DNA from: Mycobacterium shigaense
Lineage (GTDB): Bacteria > Actinomycetota > Actinomycetes > Mycobacteriales > Mycobacteriaceae
Assembly: GCF_002356315.1 (NCBI RefSeq)
Contig: NZ_AP018164.1
Coordinates: 1,798,001 to 1,862,000 of the forward strand
Reading direction: 5' to 3'
Length of the DNA stretch: 64,000 nucleotides
The position numbers and the translations under genes were made by a program. Positions 1 to 8,762 of this stretch are shown one piece after another (the stretch's first letter is position 1; each line of letters begins with the position of its first letter). The notes below the pieces were generated by a model. It was not told the DNA's origin. It made no database searches and saw nothing but the letters and a program-made list of their open reading frames with translations.

Positions 1-1
1 G

Positions 2-424
2 ACGTTTCTGGCCGGCGATGTCTCGGAGGAGCATCGGCTGCTCGTCGAGCGCACGCACGAGGCGACGATGCGCGCGATCAAGGCCGTCAAGCCCGGGCGT
101 GCGCTGTCCGTCGTCGGCCGCGTCATCGAGGCATACGCAAACCGGTTCGGCTACAACGTCGTTCGCGACTTCACCGGCCACGGGATCGGCACCACCTTCC
201 ACAACGGGTTGGTGGTGTTGCACTACGACCAGCCCGCCGTCGAGACCATCATCGAGCCGGGCATGACGTTCACGATCGAACCGATGATCAACCTCGGTGC
301 GCTGGACTACGAGATCTGGGACGACGGCTGGACGGTCGTCACCAAGGACCGCAAGTGGACCGCGCAATTCGAGCACACCCTGCTGGTCACCGCCGCCGGT
401 GCCGAGATCCTGACCCAGGTGTAA
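2..424 (+). CDS. mapB: Methionine aminopeptidase type I, C-terminal part (5' truncated by window edge)
   Basis: This is the C-terminal ~140 residues of a type I methionine aminopeptidase, which removes the initiator methionine from nascent cytosolic proteins. The reading frame is open to the first base of the window, so the start lies outside. Metal-site elements of the family are visible in order: the GHGIGTTFH segment with its histidines, the Glu in TIEPMI, and the Glu in QFEHTLLVT close to the C-terminus. The gene ends in TAA, and an AAGGAG sequence at its end serves as ribosome binding site for cobQ, so the two genes are probably cotranscribed. Assignment to mapB rather than mapA rests on gene order seen in M. 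tuberculosis (mapB next to this region); the family call itself is firm. Confidence 0.93.
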   Translation, partial: TFLAGDVSEEHRLLVERTHEATMRAIKAVKPGRALSVVGRVIEAYANRFGYNVVRDFTGHGIGTTFHNGLVVLHYDQPAVETIIEPGMTFTIEPMINLGALDYEIWDDGWTVVTKDRKWTAQFEHTLLVTAAGAEILTQV

Positions 425-430
425 GGAGCC

Positions 431-1936
431 GTGAGCGGGGCTCTGCTCGTCGCGGGGACCAGCTCCGACGCGGGCAAATCGGTGGTGGTCGCCGGGCTGT
501 GCCGGCTGTTGGCCCGCACCGGAATCCGGGTCGCGCCGTTCAAGGCGCAGAACATGTCCAACAATTCGGTGGTCACCGTCGACGGCGGCGAAATCGGCCG
601 CGCCCAGGCGCTGCAGGCCAGGGCGGCCGGGCTGGCGCCCAGCGTGCGCTTCAACCCGATCCTGCTGAAACCGGGCAGCGACCGGACCTCGCAGCTGGTG
701 ATCCGCGGGCAGGTCGCGGACTCGGTCTCCGCGGCCGACTATGTGCAGCACCGCGACGTGCTCGCCAAGGTCGTCATCGAGGAATTGTCTTGTCTGCGCG
801 ACGAATTCGACGCGGTGATCTGCGAGGGGGCCGGATCTGCGGCCGAGATCAACCTGCGCGCAACCGATCTGGCCAACATGGGACTGGCCCGGGCGGGGAA
901 CCTGCCCGTGATCCTGGTCGGCGACATCGATCGCGGCGGCCTGCTGGCCCACCTGTTCGGGACGGTAGCGGTGCTCGAGGCGGCAGACCAGGCGCTGATC
1001 GCGGGCTTCATCGTCAACAAATTCCGCGGCGACCCCGCGCTGCTGGAGCCGGGGTTGCGGCAGCTGCTCGACATGACCGGCCGGCCCACCTACGGGGTGC
1101 TGCCGTATGCCGAGGAGCTGTGGCTGGATGCCGAGGACTCGCTGTCGGTGCTGGCCCACCGCGTCGTCGGGACCCCGGAGCCGCCGCGCGGCGACGAGTG
1201 GCTGCGGGTGGCTGCGGTACGGCTGCCCCGGATCTCCAACTCCACCGATGTCGAGGCGCTGGCCTGCGAGCCAGGCGTGCTGGTGCGCTGGGTGACCGAC
1301 CCGGCCGACGTGGCCGACGCCGACCTGATCGTGCTGCCGGGCAGCAAGGCCACCGTCGCCGACCTGGCCTGGCTGCGCGAGCGCGGGCTGGCCGCGGCCA
1401 TCGCCGGGCATGCCGCGTCCGGCGGGCCGGTGCTCGGCATCTGCGGCGGCATGCAGATGCTGTGCCGGAACATCACCGACACGGTGGAGTCCCGACGCGG
1501 CGAGGTCGCCGGGCTGGGGCTGCTGGACGCCGACATCGCCTTCGGCGACGTCAAGACGCTGCGCAGCTGGCAGCGCCCGCTCACCGGGTACGAGATCCAC
1601 TACGGCCGGCTGACCCGGTGCGGTGCGGCGAGCTGGTTCGATGTCGAGGCGCAGCCGCACGGCATCCACCGGGGTGCCGTCTACGGCACGCACTGGCACG
1701 GCCTGCTCGACAACGACGACTTCCGGCGCGCCTGGCTCACCCGCGTCGCCGACGCCGCCGGCCGGACCGGGTTCGTCGTTGCCGCCGACACCGACGTCGC
1801 CGGCCGCCGCGACGCCCAGCTGGATCGGGTCGCCGACCTGTTGGCCGCGCACCTGGACACCGACGCGGTGCTCGGCCTCCTCGACGGCCCGCCGCCGCAG
1901 CGGCCGCACGTCGCGAGCAGGCTGCGATCCGGATAA
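431..1936 (+). CDS. cobQ: Cobyric acid synthase (CobQ/CbiP)
   Basis: A 501-residue glutamine-dependent amidotransferase that amidates four carboxyl groups of adenosylcobyrinic a,c-diamide in cobalamin synthesis. The N-terminal ATP-binding domain carries a P-loop-like GTSSDAGKS motif at residues ~8-16. The C-terminal GATase domain has the catalytic Cys in GICGGMQML and the histidine in [11 protein letters not shown]. The GTG start at 431 follows an AAGGAG site that overlaps the mapB stop region, leaving only six bases between the genes. Length and domain order are normal for CobQ. Three more corrin genes (cobO, cobB, cysG) lie at 12.5-15.8 kb, so this copy is separated from the main cluster. 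In M. tuberculosis cobQ sits elsewhere, so this location is a difference from that genome (from memory). Confidence 0.95.
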   Translation: MSGALLVAGTSSDAGKSVVVAGLCRLLARTGIRVAPFKAQNMSNNSVVTVDGGEIGRAQALQARAAGLAPSVRFNPILLKPGSDRTSQLVIRGQVADSVSAADYVQHRDVLAKVVIEELSCLRDEFDAVICEGAGSAAEINLRATDLANMGLARAGNLPVILVGDIDRGGLLAHLFGTVAVLEAADQALIAGFIVNKFRGDPALLEPGLRQLLDMTGRPTYGVLPYAEELWLDAEDSLSVLAHRVVGTPEPPRGDEWLRVAAVRLPRISNSTDVEALACEPGVLVRWVTDPADVADADLIVLPGSKATVADLAWLRERGLAAAIAGHAASGGPVLGICGGMQMLCRNITDTVESRRGEVAGLGLLDADIAFGDVKTLRSWQRPLTGYEIHYGRLTRCGAASWFDVEAQPHGIHRGAVYGTHWHGLLDNDDFRRAWLTRVADAAGRTGFVVAADTDVAGRRDAQLDRVADLLAAHLDTDAVLGLLDGPPPQRPHVASRLRSG

Positions 1937-1984
1937 CGCATGGAAACCTCGCGCGGCCAGGCCGGTTGGCTGTAGCGTGCGTAA

Positions 1985-2548
1985 GTGTCTTCGATGATGA
2001 CCACTCTCGACGGCTTTCCCGTCCCGGTGGACCTCGCCGGTCCAGAAAAGGGTGTCGTCGTCATCATCCTGGGCGATGAGGACCGCCCGTTGGTCGCCTA
2101 CGAGGCGGTTTGCGAACGCCTGCACACCGCCTCCCTGCGCACCGTCGTGATCGGCTTCGACCCGCGGCTGACCCCCAAGTCGGTGGTCGGCATCCTCGAC
2201 GCGCTGGGCATCAGCTGGGCGGTGGTTGTCGGTGACCGCGCCGGCGGCGAATTGGCCTGGCAACTCGCGGCGACCCGGATCGGCCGGTTCGTCGGCCTGG
2301 TGGCCGTCGACCGCGGCCACCCGCGGGTGGCCGACCGCAACGGCGTGGTGCGCGACGAGCAATGCCCGCCGGTGGAGGTCGGCACGACCGTGTTGGTCAG
2401 CTCGCCGGCCGCCCGCAACGTGGCCCGCGACAGTCAGCGCTACGTCTACTCCGAGTACCGCACGGTCGACCTGCTCACCCGGCGCAACGCGCAAGAATCG
2501 ACGGCGCAGTTGGCGGCCGAGATCGTGTTGCGCACCAGCACCTGGTAA
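1985..2548 (+). CDS. Alpha/beta-hydrolase-fold protein with a degenerate nucleophile elbow
   Basis: A 187-residue protein with the core pattern of a short alpha/beta-hydrolase: a beta strand VVVIILG near the N-terminus and a strand-turn-helix VVVGDRAGGELAWQLA at the position of the nucleophile elbow. In active members this turn reads G-H-S-x-G; here it reads G-D-R-A-G, so the expected serine is arginine and the preceding histidine is aspartate. No other serine nucleophile motif is apparent. The protein may therefore be non-catalytic, or binding rather than hydrolytic. GTG at 1985 gives the longest form; ATG codons at 1994 and 1997 are alternatives. It lies 10 bases upstream of the amidotransferase gene on the same strand and is probably cotranscribed. 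Specific function unknown. Confidence 0.75.
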   Translation: MSSMMTTLDGFPVPVDLAGPEKGVVVIILGDEDRPLVAYEAVCERLHTASLRTVVIGFDPRLTPKSVVGILDALGISWAVVVGDRAGGELAWQLAATRIGRFVGLVAVDRGHPRVADRNGVVRDEQCPPVEVGTTVLVSSPAARNVARDSQRYVYSEYRTVDLLTRRNAQESTAQLAAEIVLRTSTW

Positions 2549-2558
2549 ACCGGGGCCC

Positions 2559-3314
2559 GTGGGTTTGAACGCTGAGCCGGAGGGTCTCGACCCGCAGCGC
2601 CCGGTGGTGGGCCTGACCAGTTACCTGGAACAGGTGCGCACCGGGATCTGGGACCTCTCCGCCGGGTACCTGCCCGCCGACTATTTCCAGGGCGTCAACT
2701 CGGCCGGCGGCATCGCGGTGTTGCTGCCGCCGCAGCCGGTGGACGACGGGGTCGTCGGCTCGGTGCTGGACGGCCTGGACGCCCTGGTGATCACCGGCGG
2801 TTACGACCTGGACCCCGCCGCCTATGGGCAGCAACCGCATTCGACGACCGACACGCCCCGCGCCGACCGCGATGCCTGGGAATTCGCGCTGTTGCGTGGC
2901 GCGCTGGACCGCGGGCTGCCGGTGCTGGGCATCTGCCGCGGCGCGCAGGTGCTCAACGTCGCCTTCGGCGGCACTCTGCACCAGCACCTACCGGATGTCC
3001 TGGGGCACAACGGACATCGGGCCGGCAACGGGATCTTCAACCGGCTGCCGGTCGGCACCGTGCCGGGCACCCGGCTGGCCGGACTGATCGGGGAGTCGGC
3101 CATCGCCTCCTGCTATCACCATCAGGCCATCGACAAGGTCGGCGAGTCGTTGGTGGTCAGCGCGCGGGATGGCGACGGCGTGGTCGAGGCGCTCGAGCTG
3201 CCCGGCGACGACTTCGTCCTGGCCGTGCAGTGGCATCCGGAGCAGACGCCGGACGACCTGCGGCTGTTCGAGGCGGTGGTGCACGCCGCCCGGTTGTACG
3301 CCGGCAGCCGATAA
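2559..3314 (+). CDS. Class I glutamine amidotransferase, gamma-glutamyl-GABA hydrolase family (Rv2859c-like)
   Basis: A 251-residue cytosolic enzyme of the peptidase C26 / PuuD type, which cleaves gamma-glutamyl bonds such as those in gamma-glutamylated polyamines. The catalytic Cys is in the nucleophile elbow GICRGAQVLN and the His and Glu of the triad are in AVQWHPEQ. The GTG at 2559 is chosen because the conserved sequence (PVVGLTSYLEQ) begins soon after it; the frame stays open upstream but that part lies inside the preceding gene. In M. tuberculosis the homologue is next to glnA4 and aldC, suggesting gamma-glutamylpolyamine catabolism; those partners are not present downstream here, where the next gene is convergent. 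Family call firm, substrate inferred. Confidence 0.88.
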   Translation: MGLNAEPEGLDPQRPVVGLTSYLEQVRTGIWDLSAGYLPADYFQGVNSAGGIAVLLPPQPVDDGVVGSVLDGLDALVITGGYDLDPAAYGQQPHSTTDTPRADRDAWEFALLRGALDRGLPVLGICRGAQVLNVAFGGTLHQHLPDVLGHNGHRAGNGIFNRLPVGTVPGTRLAGLIGESAIASCYHHQAIDKVGESLVVSARDGDGVVEALELPGDDFVLAVQWHPEQTPDDLRLFEAVVHAARLYAGSR

Positions 3315-3375
3315 GCCTAGGCCTGCCGTCACACCGCTTCGACGGCCGCGTTCGCGGGCCCGGCCACGTTGGAAG

Positions 3376-4491
3376 TCACAACACGATCAGCGGAATCGCC
3401 GTCTCGGCCGGGGTGTCGCCGCCGTGGAAGCCGACGAGCTGCGCCATTTCCGGCGATTCGTGTGCGGTGGCCAGCACCGCGGCATCGCCGCTGCACACCA
3501 CGACGACGTCGCCGATGCGCGCCAGGTGCCGGGGGTCGACCGGCCCGAACATCCCGGCGGCCACCGCCTGCCCGCGGCTGTACACCCGCGCCCGGTCGCC
3601 CAACAGCTCCGCCCAGGCTGCGCGCACGTCGGCCGCGGCGCCCGGCTCGGTGTGCAGGTAGCGCACCCGGGCCTCGCCGGCGACCACCCGCACGCCGGCG
3701 CTCAGCCGCGGATCGGCGTCCAGGTCGATGCGGGCCTCCGGCGGCACGTTGAGTCCGCCGTGATCGGCCGTCACCAGCAGCGCGGCGTTGGCCGGCAACG
3801 CGTCGACGATCCGGGTGAGCAGCGCGTCGACGCGGGCGCCCGCCTCGTGCCAGAACGGCGATCCGATGCCGAACACATGCGCGGCGGTGTCCAGTTCGGC
3901 GGTGTAGCCGTAGATCAGACCGGGCGCCGCGCGCAGCTCGTCGATGATGTGCTGGGCGTAGTCGGCGGCCGGGTCGACCGGGCGAAAGTCGGCGCCGCGG
4001 TACGCCGCGTCGGTCAGCCCGCTGCCCAGGAAGTAGGCCGGCAGCACCGCCCGCGCGGCGACCCCGCTGCGGCTCAGCCGCTCGAACCAGGTTGGCAGCG
4101 GCTGCCATTCGGCGTACGGCGGGTCGTCGCGCCAGTGGATGTGGGTGAGCACGCGATCGGTGCCGGGCACATTGAGCGTGAAGCCCAGGATCCCGTGTTC
4201 GCCGGGCTGCGCGCCGGTACCCAGCGACACCAGGCTGCTCGGCGTGGTGGACGGGAACGTGCAGGCGAGCTCGGTCAGCCGGCCCGCGCCGCCGGTCCAG
4301 ACGGACGCCAGCAACGGCGCGCTGCCCGCCAACCGCGGTAGCAGGTGCCAGCCGAGTCCGTCGACCAGGACGACCGCGACGCGATCGATCTGCTCGGTGA
4401 CCGATTCCGTCAGCCCGAGCGCGTCGACCGCGCCCGGGACCCCGAGTAGGGCGGCCGCCGACGGCAGCACATCGCGGATCGAGCCGGGCAC
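3376..4491 (-). CDS. Alkaline phosphatase superfamily phosphodiesterase / nucleotide pyrophosphatase
   Basis: A 371-residue protein of the type I phosphodiesterase/nucleotide pyrophosphatase branch of the alkaline phosphatase superfamily. Metal and nucleophile motifs are visible: an Asp in VVLVDGLGWHLLP near residue 40, a Thr nucleophile in ACTFPSTTPSSLVSLG, Asp and His in YTAELDTAAHVFG, and the late ADHGG motif. No signal peptide is evident, so it is probably cytosolic. GTG at 4491 is the most upstream start before sequence that no longer looks like the family. The gene converges on the amidotransferase (61 bases between) and its start is 32 bases after the end of nicT on the same strand, so it may be expressed with nicT. 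The substrate cannot be told from sequence. Confidence 0.85.
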   Translation of the reverse strand: MPGSIRDVLPSAAALLGVPGAVDALGLTESVTEQIDRVAVVLVDGLGWHLLPRLAGSAPLLASVWTGGAGRLTELACTFPSTTPSSLVSLGTGAQPGEHGILGFTLNVPGTDRVLTHIHWRDDPPYAEWQPLPTWFERLSRSGVAARAVLPAYFLGSGLTDAAYRGADFRPVDPAADYAQHIIDELRAAPGLIYGYTAELDTAAHVFGIGSPFWHEAGARVDALLTRIVDALPANAALLVTADHGGLNVPPEARIDLDADPRLSAGVRVVAGEARVRYLHTEPGAAADVRAAWAELLGDRARVYSRGQAVAAGMFGPVDPRHLARIGDVVVVCSGDAAVLATAHESPEMAQLVGFHGGDTPAETAIPLIVL

Positions 4492-4523
4492 GGGCCCATG
4501 GTCCCACGCGACAGCCGCCGGTC

Positions 4524-5657
4524 TTAACTCTCGGCGGGTGACCACTTTTCTTCGATGCGGGCGTATCGCCAGACCAGCAGTGCGGTTGCCCAGGTGAATA
4601 GGAACAGGCCGACGACGATGAAGCCGAGGGTGTTGAGGTCCAGGCTGGCCAGCCAGTCCCAGAACGGGCCTTGCCAGCCCAGTTGGCCCGCGAATAGGTC
4701 GAGCAGTTCGACGCTGCCGATGAGCAGCGCGACTGCGATCGACAGGCCGGTGATGGCGATGTTGTAGTAGATCTTGCGCACTGGGTTGGACAGGGCCCAG
4801 CCGTAGGCGAAGTTCATGAACGAGCCGTCGATGGTGTCCAGCAGGCACATACCGGCGGTGAACAGCACGGGCAGGCACATGATGGCATACCAGGGCAGTC
4901 CGGCTGCGGCGCTGGTGCCGGCCAGTACCAGTAGTGCGATCTCGGTGGCGGTGTCAAAACCCAGGCCGAACAGCAATCCGATCGGATAGCAATGCCAGGA
5001 GCGGGTGATCGATCGGGTGAAGCGGCCGAGGGCCCGGTTGAGTAGGCCGCGATTGTTCAGATGCTGTTCGAGTTCGGCGGCCATGGTTTGGGAGTCGTAG
5101 TCGCCGCGGCGCAACCGGACAAAGGCCCGCAGGATTCCGATCAGCACCATCAGATTGAGGATGGCGATCACGTAGAGGAACACGCCCGAGACGCTGGTGC
5201 CGATCAGGCCGGTGTAGTGGTGCAGCGCCGAGGAATCGTCTTCGACCGGTCCGATGATCGCCCTGACCCCGGTTGCCAGCAGTACCGCGAGTGCGAATAC
5301 GACGGTGGAGTGGCCCAGCGAGAAGAAGAACCCGACGGCTAGGGGGCGTTGCCCGTCGCTCATCAGCTTGCGGGTGGTGTTGTCGATGGCGGCGATGTGG
5401 TCGGCGTCGAATGCGTGCCGCAGGCCCAGGGTGTAGGCCGTCACCCCGATGCCGATGCCAAACGCTTTGCCGCCCAGGCTGAGCCGGGCGGGATCAACAA
5501 TCAGCAGCAGGATGCCCCAGCCGATGACGTGCAGGGTGACGATCAGTGCCAGCATCACCGCAAGGCGTCGCCACTCCGGCCGCGTCAGGGCGATCCGGAA
5601 TCCAGGGCGCACCACGGGCCACCACGACGACCGCCGGGCGGCTTCTCTGTGCAGCAT
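4524..5657 (-). CDS. nicT: Nickel/cobalt permease of the NiCoT (HoxN/NixA) family
   Basis: A 377-residue integral membrane transporter that imports Ni2+ and/or Co2+. The family signature HAFDADHI occurs at residues 81-88, followed by further conserved segments LGHSTVV and GLGFDTATEIALL; about eight hydrophobic spans are seen, beginning with LAVMLALIVTLHVIGWGILLLIV. ATG at 5657 is used since upstream sequence in frame is not family-like. It is divergent from a Fur-family regulator with 138 bases between the starts, and that spacer holds a Nur-box-like palindrome at 5717-5731, arguing for nickel-responsive control. The homologue in M. tuberculosis is Rv2856. Imported metal could supply nickel enzymes or, if cobalt, the cobalamin genes further downstream; the regulator points to nickel. 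Confidence 0.95.
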   Translation of the reverse strand: MLHREAARRSSWWPVVRPGFRIALTRPEWRRLAVMLALIVTLHVIGWGILLLIVDPARLSLGGKAFGIGIGVTAYTLGLRHAFDADHIAAIDNTTRKLMSDGQRPLAVGFFFSLGHSTVVFALAVLLATGVRAIIGPVEDDSSALHHYTGLIGTSVSGVFLYVIAILNLMVLIGILRAFVRLRRGDYDSQTMAAELEQHLNNRGLLNRALGRFTRSITRSWHCYPIGLLFGLGFDTATEIALLVLAGTSAAAGLPWYAIMCLPVLFTAGMCLLDTIDGSFMNFAYGWALSNPVRKIYYNIAITGLSIAVALLIGSVELLDLFAGQLGWQGPFWDWLASLDLNTLGFIVVGLFLFTWATALLVWRYARIEEKWSPAES

Positions 5658-5716
5658 CACGGTCCTTACTGCGTTGGGCAGACAGCGATCGACTGTAGGT
5701 TCGGTCTTACCCTGGA

Positions 5717-5731
5717 TGCAAGTTGATTGCA
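5717..5731. promoter_or_regulatory. Nur-box-like palindrome between nicT and the Fur-family gene
   Basis: The spacer between the divergent nicT and Fur-family starts contains TGCAA-GTTGA-TTGCA, a perfect 5-bp inverted repeat with 5-bp spacing. This matches the core of the Nur operator described in Streptomyces, TTGCAA-N5-TTGCAA, with the outer base of each arm changed. Its place lies 60 bases upstream of the nicT start and 65 bases upstream of the regulator start, fitting control of both. The match is seen in the sequence; binding is inferred. Confidence 0.7.
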
Positions 5732-5795
5732 GGAAGGCGGGCACTCGAGCGCGCGAACGCTGGCAATCCGCGGTATCGGGCGCAACACTGAATGC

Positions 5796-6269
5796 GTGAC
5801 GTCGAACCCGTCGCCTCTTGATCCCGCAGTCACCGAGCGCATCGGGGAGTTTCTGCGTGCCCGCGGCCTGCGGCGAATGGCCTCGCGGATCCAGGTATTG
5901 GCGGTGCTGGAGCCCGTCAACGGGCACCTCTCGGTGGCGGAGATCCACGAACGGGTGCGCGGCTGCCTGCCCGATGGCGCCCAGCCGCCCGACGTGGCAA
6001 CCATCTACCGCACAGTGACCACCCTGGTCGACCAGGGGGTGCTGCACGCGCTGACTCTCGACGACGGTGTCACCACCTACGGACTGGCCACCGCGCCGCA
6101 CCACCACGCCGTATGCACGCGCTGCGCCTCGATCAGCGAGGTGCCGGCGCGGCGGCTGTCCGCCGCGCTCGAGCACGCGATGGCGGGCAGCTTGTTTTCG
6201 CTGTCGGAGCGGGCCGGCTTGACGCTGCGCGGCCTGTGCCCGCAATGCCAGTCAGTCCAGGCCCAGTAA
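5796..6269 (+). CDS. Fur-family metalloregulator, probable nickel-uptake regulator (Nur-like)
   Basis: A 157-residue Fur-superfamily repressor: an N-terminal winged helix (residues ~11-95, with [18 protein letters not shown] as recognition region) and a C-terminal metal/dimerisation domain. A histidine cluster HHH (102-104) precedes CTRC (Cys107, Cys110) and a second pair CPQC (Cys148, Cys151), the four-cysteine structural zinc site of the family. The GTG at 5796 gives normal Fur length; a start at 5727 is possible but would place the operator inside the coding sequence. The divergent neighbour is nicT and the shared spacer has a Nur-like box, so nickel-responsive repression of nicT is the likely role. 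FurA and FurB (Zur) are excluded as obvious alternatives because neither katG nor smtB is adjacent. The last 18 bases overlap the end of mtr on the other strand. Confidence 0.85.
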   Translation: MTSNPSPLDPAVTERIGEFLRARGLRRMASRIQVLAVLEPVNGHLSVAEIHERVRGCLPDGAQPPDVATIYRTVTTLVDQGVLHALTLDDGVTTYGLATAPHHHAVCTRCASISEVPARRLSAALEHAMAGSLFSLSERAGLTLRGLCPQCQSVQAQ

Positions 6270-7637
6270 CGCGTTTTCGACCACCTCGGCCAGGGCTGGA
6301 TGAATCCAGTATTGACCACGGGCCATCTGTGCTGCCCGCAGTCCGAAGCTCATCGCCTGGATCAGCGGCTGGATGATCGACGACGCCTGATGGCCCATGA
6401 TGTGTGCGCCCAGTAGTCGCCCGGTGCCGCGCTCGGCGATGAGCTTGACGATCCCGGTGGTGTCCTCCGTCGCCCAGCCGTAGGCGACGTCGCCGTAATC
6501 CTGGATCTTCACCGAGATATCGAAACCCTGTGCAATGGCCTCGTTTTCGGTCAACCCGACGGAGGCGATCTGAGGATCGGTGAATACCGCCGAGGGCACG
6601 TAGCGATGATCGGAGACGGCCATCGCCGCGGTGTCGTCCCAGTCGCACAGCAGGTTGTGTTGCACCACGCGCGCCTCGTGGTTGGCGACGTGCTTGAGCT
6701 GATACGGTGACGAGACATCGCCGAGGGCGAAAATCCCACGTGCGGAAGTCCTTTGGTATTCGTCGACCACCACCCGACCGTCGGCGACGGCGACGCCGGC
6801 CTGCTCGGCGTCGAGCTGGTCGGCGTTGGACACCCGGCCCGTCGCGACCAGCAGCGCGTCGGCGTGCACGCTGCGGCCGTCGTCGAGGCGCACCGCGACG
6901 CCCGAACCGTCGTTCTGCACACCCACCACATTGCGGTGTGTGTGCAGTTCCCATTTGTTCGAGGCGATGCGGGTGAAGCGCTTGCACACGGTGTCGTCGC
7001 AGTGCCGCAGCAGGCCCGAGCCGCGCACCACCAGGGTGACTCGGCTGCCCAGCGAGGAGAAGATGTGCGCGAATTCGGCCGCCACGAACCCGCCCCCGAC
7101 GATCACCAAATGCGCTGGCAATTCGGCGATCCGCATGATCGTGTCGCTGGTGTAGTACCGGGCGCCGCAGTCCAGGATCACCGGCGGAACCACCGCCCGC
7201 GCCCCCGCGGCGATCACCACCCGGTCGGCCGTGAACTCGTCGCCGGCATCGGTGCGCAGCAGGTAGCGCCCGTCGGCCGCAACGGGACCGAAGCGGGTGT
7301 GCTGCTTGTAGACGTCGATGTTGGGCGCGGAACTTCGATAGTCCTCGCCGCTGACCCCGATCGGATCGATGCGTCCGAAGACGCGCGAGACGATGTCGTC
7401 CCAGCGCACCCGGTCGATGCGCGCATCGACGCCGTAGCGCGCCGCCTCGCGGACCGCCTGGGCGACCTCGGCGGCGTAGACGAACATCTTCGTCGGGATG
7501 CATCCGACGTTCAGGCAGGTCCCGCCGAAGGTGTCCTGCTCGCAGATCGCGACTCGCTTACCGGCGAACCGGTCGTCGAGAATGCTGTTGCCCGAACCGG
7601 CCCCGATGATCGCGATGTCGTAGGTCGGCACGCTCAT
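6252..7637 (-). CDS. mtr: Mycothione reductase
   Basis: A 461-residue FAD-dependent pyridine nucleotide-disulfide oxidoreductase that reduces mycothiol disulfide with NADPH, keeping the actinobacterial thiol pool reduced. Seen in order: FAD-binding IIGAGSGN near the N-terminus, the redox-active CLNVGC disulfide in [14 protein letters not shown], the NAD(P)H-binding [11 protein letters not shown], the second FAD motif [10 protein letters not shown], and the C-terminal [16 protein letters not shown] with the catalytic His. Length agrees with mycobacterial Mtr. ATG at 7637 overlaps by four bases the stop of the upstream hydrolase gene, so the pair is coupled. The 3' end overlaps the convergent Fur-family gene by 18 bases. 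Confidence 0.96.
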   Translation of the reverse strand: MSVPTYDIAIIGAGSGNSILDDRFAGKRVAICEQDTFGGTCLNVGCIPTKMFVYAAEVAQAVREAARYGVDARIDRVRWDDIVSRVFGRIDPIGVSGEDYRSSAPNIDVYKQHTRFGPVAADGRYLLRTDAGDEFTADRVVIAAGARAVVPPVILDCGARYYTSDTIMRIAELPAHLVIVGGGFVAAEFAHIFSSLGSRVTLVVRGSGLLRHCDDTVCKRFTRIASNKWELHTHRNVVGVQNDGSGVAVRLDDGRSVHADALLVATGRVSNADQLDAEQAGVAVADGRVVVDEYQRTSARGIFALGDVSSPYQLKHVANHEARVVQHNLLCDWDDTAAMAVSDHRYVPSAVFTDPQIASVGLTENEAIAQGFDISVKIQDYGDVAYGWATEDTTGIVKLIAERGTGRLLGAHIMGHQASSIIQPLIQAMSFGLRAAQMARGQYWIHPALAEVVENALLGLD

Positions 7638-8653
7638 CCCGCCTTGCCGGACGCCGCCGGCGCGCCGGCGGTGCTCAGGTAGCCGTCCAGCCAGCGGTCG
7701 AGTTCGCGGTAGGCGACCTCGCGGGGTTCCGGCAGCGACAGGAACACGTCGTGCTTGGCATCGACCACGGGAACGACCGTGCTGCGGTCGCCGATGCAGC
7801 CGGCCCACCGGGCGATCTGGGTGACGTCGAGCACGGCGTCACCGCGGTGCATGGTCTCGGGGTCGGTGAGCCGGTGCACGCTGTGATCCGAGCGCAGGAT
7901 CAAATTCGGCACCCCGACATCGAGGCCGCGATGCAGCCTGCGCTGGCCGCGGCGCACGGCGTGCAGCCAGCCGAACGTGATGGGGAAGCCGCCCAACGGC
8001 TTCCACTGCAGGTTGTAGTCGAACTCGCCGTCGAAATCACGGTGCAGGGTGTTGCCGTAACCGCCCTTGCTGGACGGCCGGAGCACGCCCTTGGAGCGCA
8101 CCCGCGACAGGCCGCCGATCATCGCGGTGGTCACGGGCAGCCGGACCACCATCGGGCCGTGCAAATCCAGAAACGGGCTGTTGAGCACCAGGCCGCCGAC
8201 ACCGGCGTGGGCGCCGGGTCGCTGGCGGCGCAGCCGGTCCAGCCACAGCGACACGATGAGCCCGCCGGCCGAGTGGCCGTACACCAGGACCCGGACGGGG
8301 TGGCCGGGACGGGCCGGCTCGCCGATGATGGCCAGGGCGCGTTCCAGCTCCGCGTCGTAGTGAGCCAGGTCGGTGATGAAGTGGGGCGTCTGGCCGTCGC
8401 GGTGCGAGCGGCCGCACTTTTGCAGGTCCAGTGCGTAGAAGTCGAAGCCGCGGTTGGCGAAGTGCTCGCCCAGTGCGGTGTTGAAGAAGTAGTCGGTATA
8501 CCCGTGCACCGTCAGGACGGCATGCCGGGCGGCGGCCTCGGGTCCGCGGCGGATCAGGGTCGCGGCGATGTCGCCCTCGCCGGCGGGATCGGGCCCGAGC
8601 GGAATCGTGCACTGCCAGTAGCCGGGCAGGACGTCGGGCTCCCAGCCAGTCAC
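7634..8653 (-). CDS. Alpha/beta-hydrolase, lysophospholipase-like (Rv2854 homologue)
   Basis: A 339-residue serine hydrolase of the monoacylglycerol lipase/lysophospholipase group. The oxyanion region HGYTDYFFN, the nucleophile elbow GHSAGG and a late histidine in DAKHDVFLS make up the recognisable catalytic parts. No secretion signal is seen. It starts with GTG at 8653 and its stop overlaps the mtr start by four bases, so hydrolase and mtr form a coupled pair; the same order is known in M. tuberculosis (Rv2854 beside mtr). In that genome a PE_PGRS gene lies between this gene and mqo; here only 109 bases separate the divergent starts. The physiological substrate is unknown. Confidence 0.88.
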   Translation of the reverse strand: MTGWEPDVLPGYWQCTIPLGPDPAGEGDIAATLIRRGPEAAARHAVLTVHGYTDYFFNTALGEHFANRGFDFYALDLQKCGRSHRDGQTPHFITDLAHYDAELERALAIIGEPARPGHPVRVLVYGHSAGGLIVSLWLDRLRRQRPGAHAGVGGLVLNSPFLDLHGPMVVRLPVTTAMIGGLSRVRSKGVLRPSSKGGYGNTLHRDFDGEFDYNLQWKPLGGFPITFGWLHAVRRGQRRLHRGLDVGVPNLILRSDHSVHRLTDPETMHRGDAVLDVTQIARWAGCIGDRSTVVPVVDAKHDVFLSLPEPREVAYRELDRWLDGYLSTAGAPAASGKAG

Positions 8654-8762
8654 GGGGCCAGCTTATAGCTCTTGCTGGAGCGGGCGGCGCAGGTCGGCCC
8701 GGTCACCCCGTTCGGGATAACCTGGGACCGGCGAAGCCGCCGAGGAGAGGATTAACGACCCG

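Noticed and set aside
4492-5795. Cobalamin riboswitch before nicT or cobQ
   Set aside because: The nicT spacer is only 138 bases and cobQ has six bases upstream; no B12-box-like sequence was seen.
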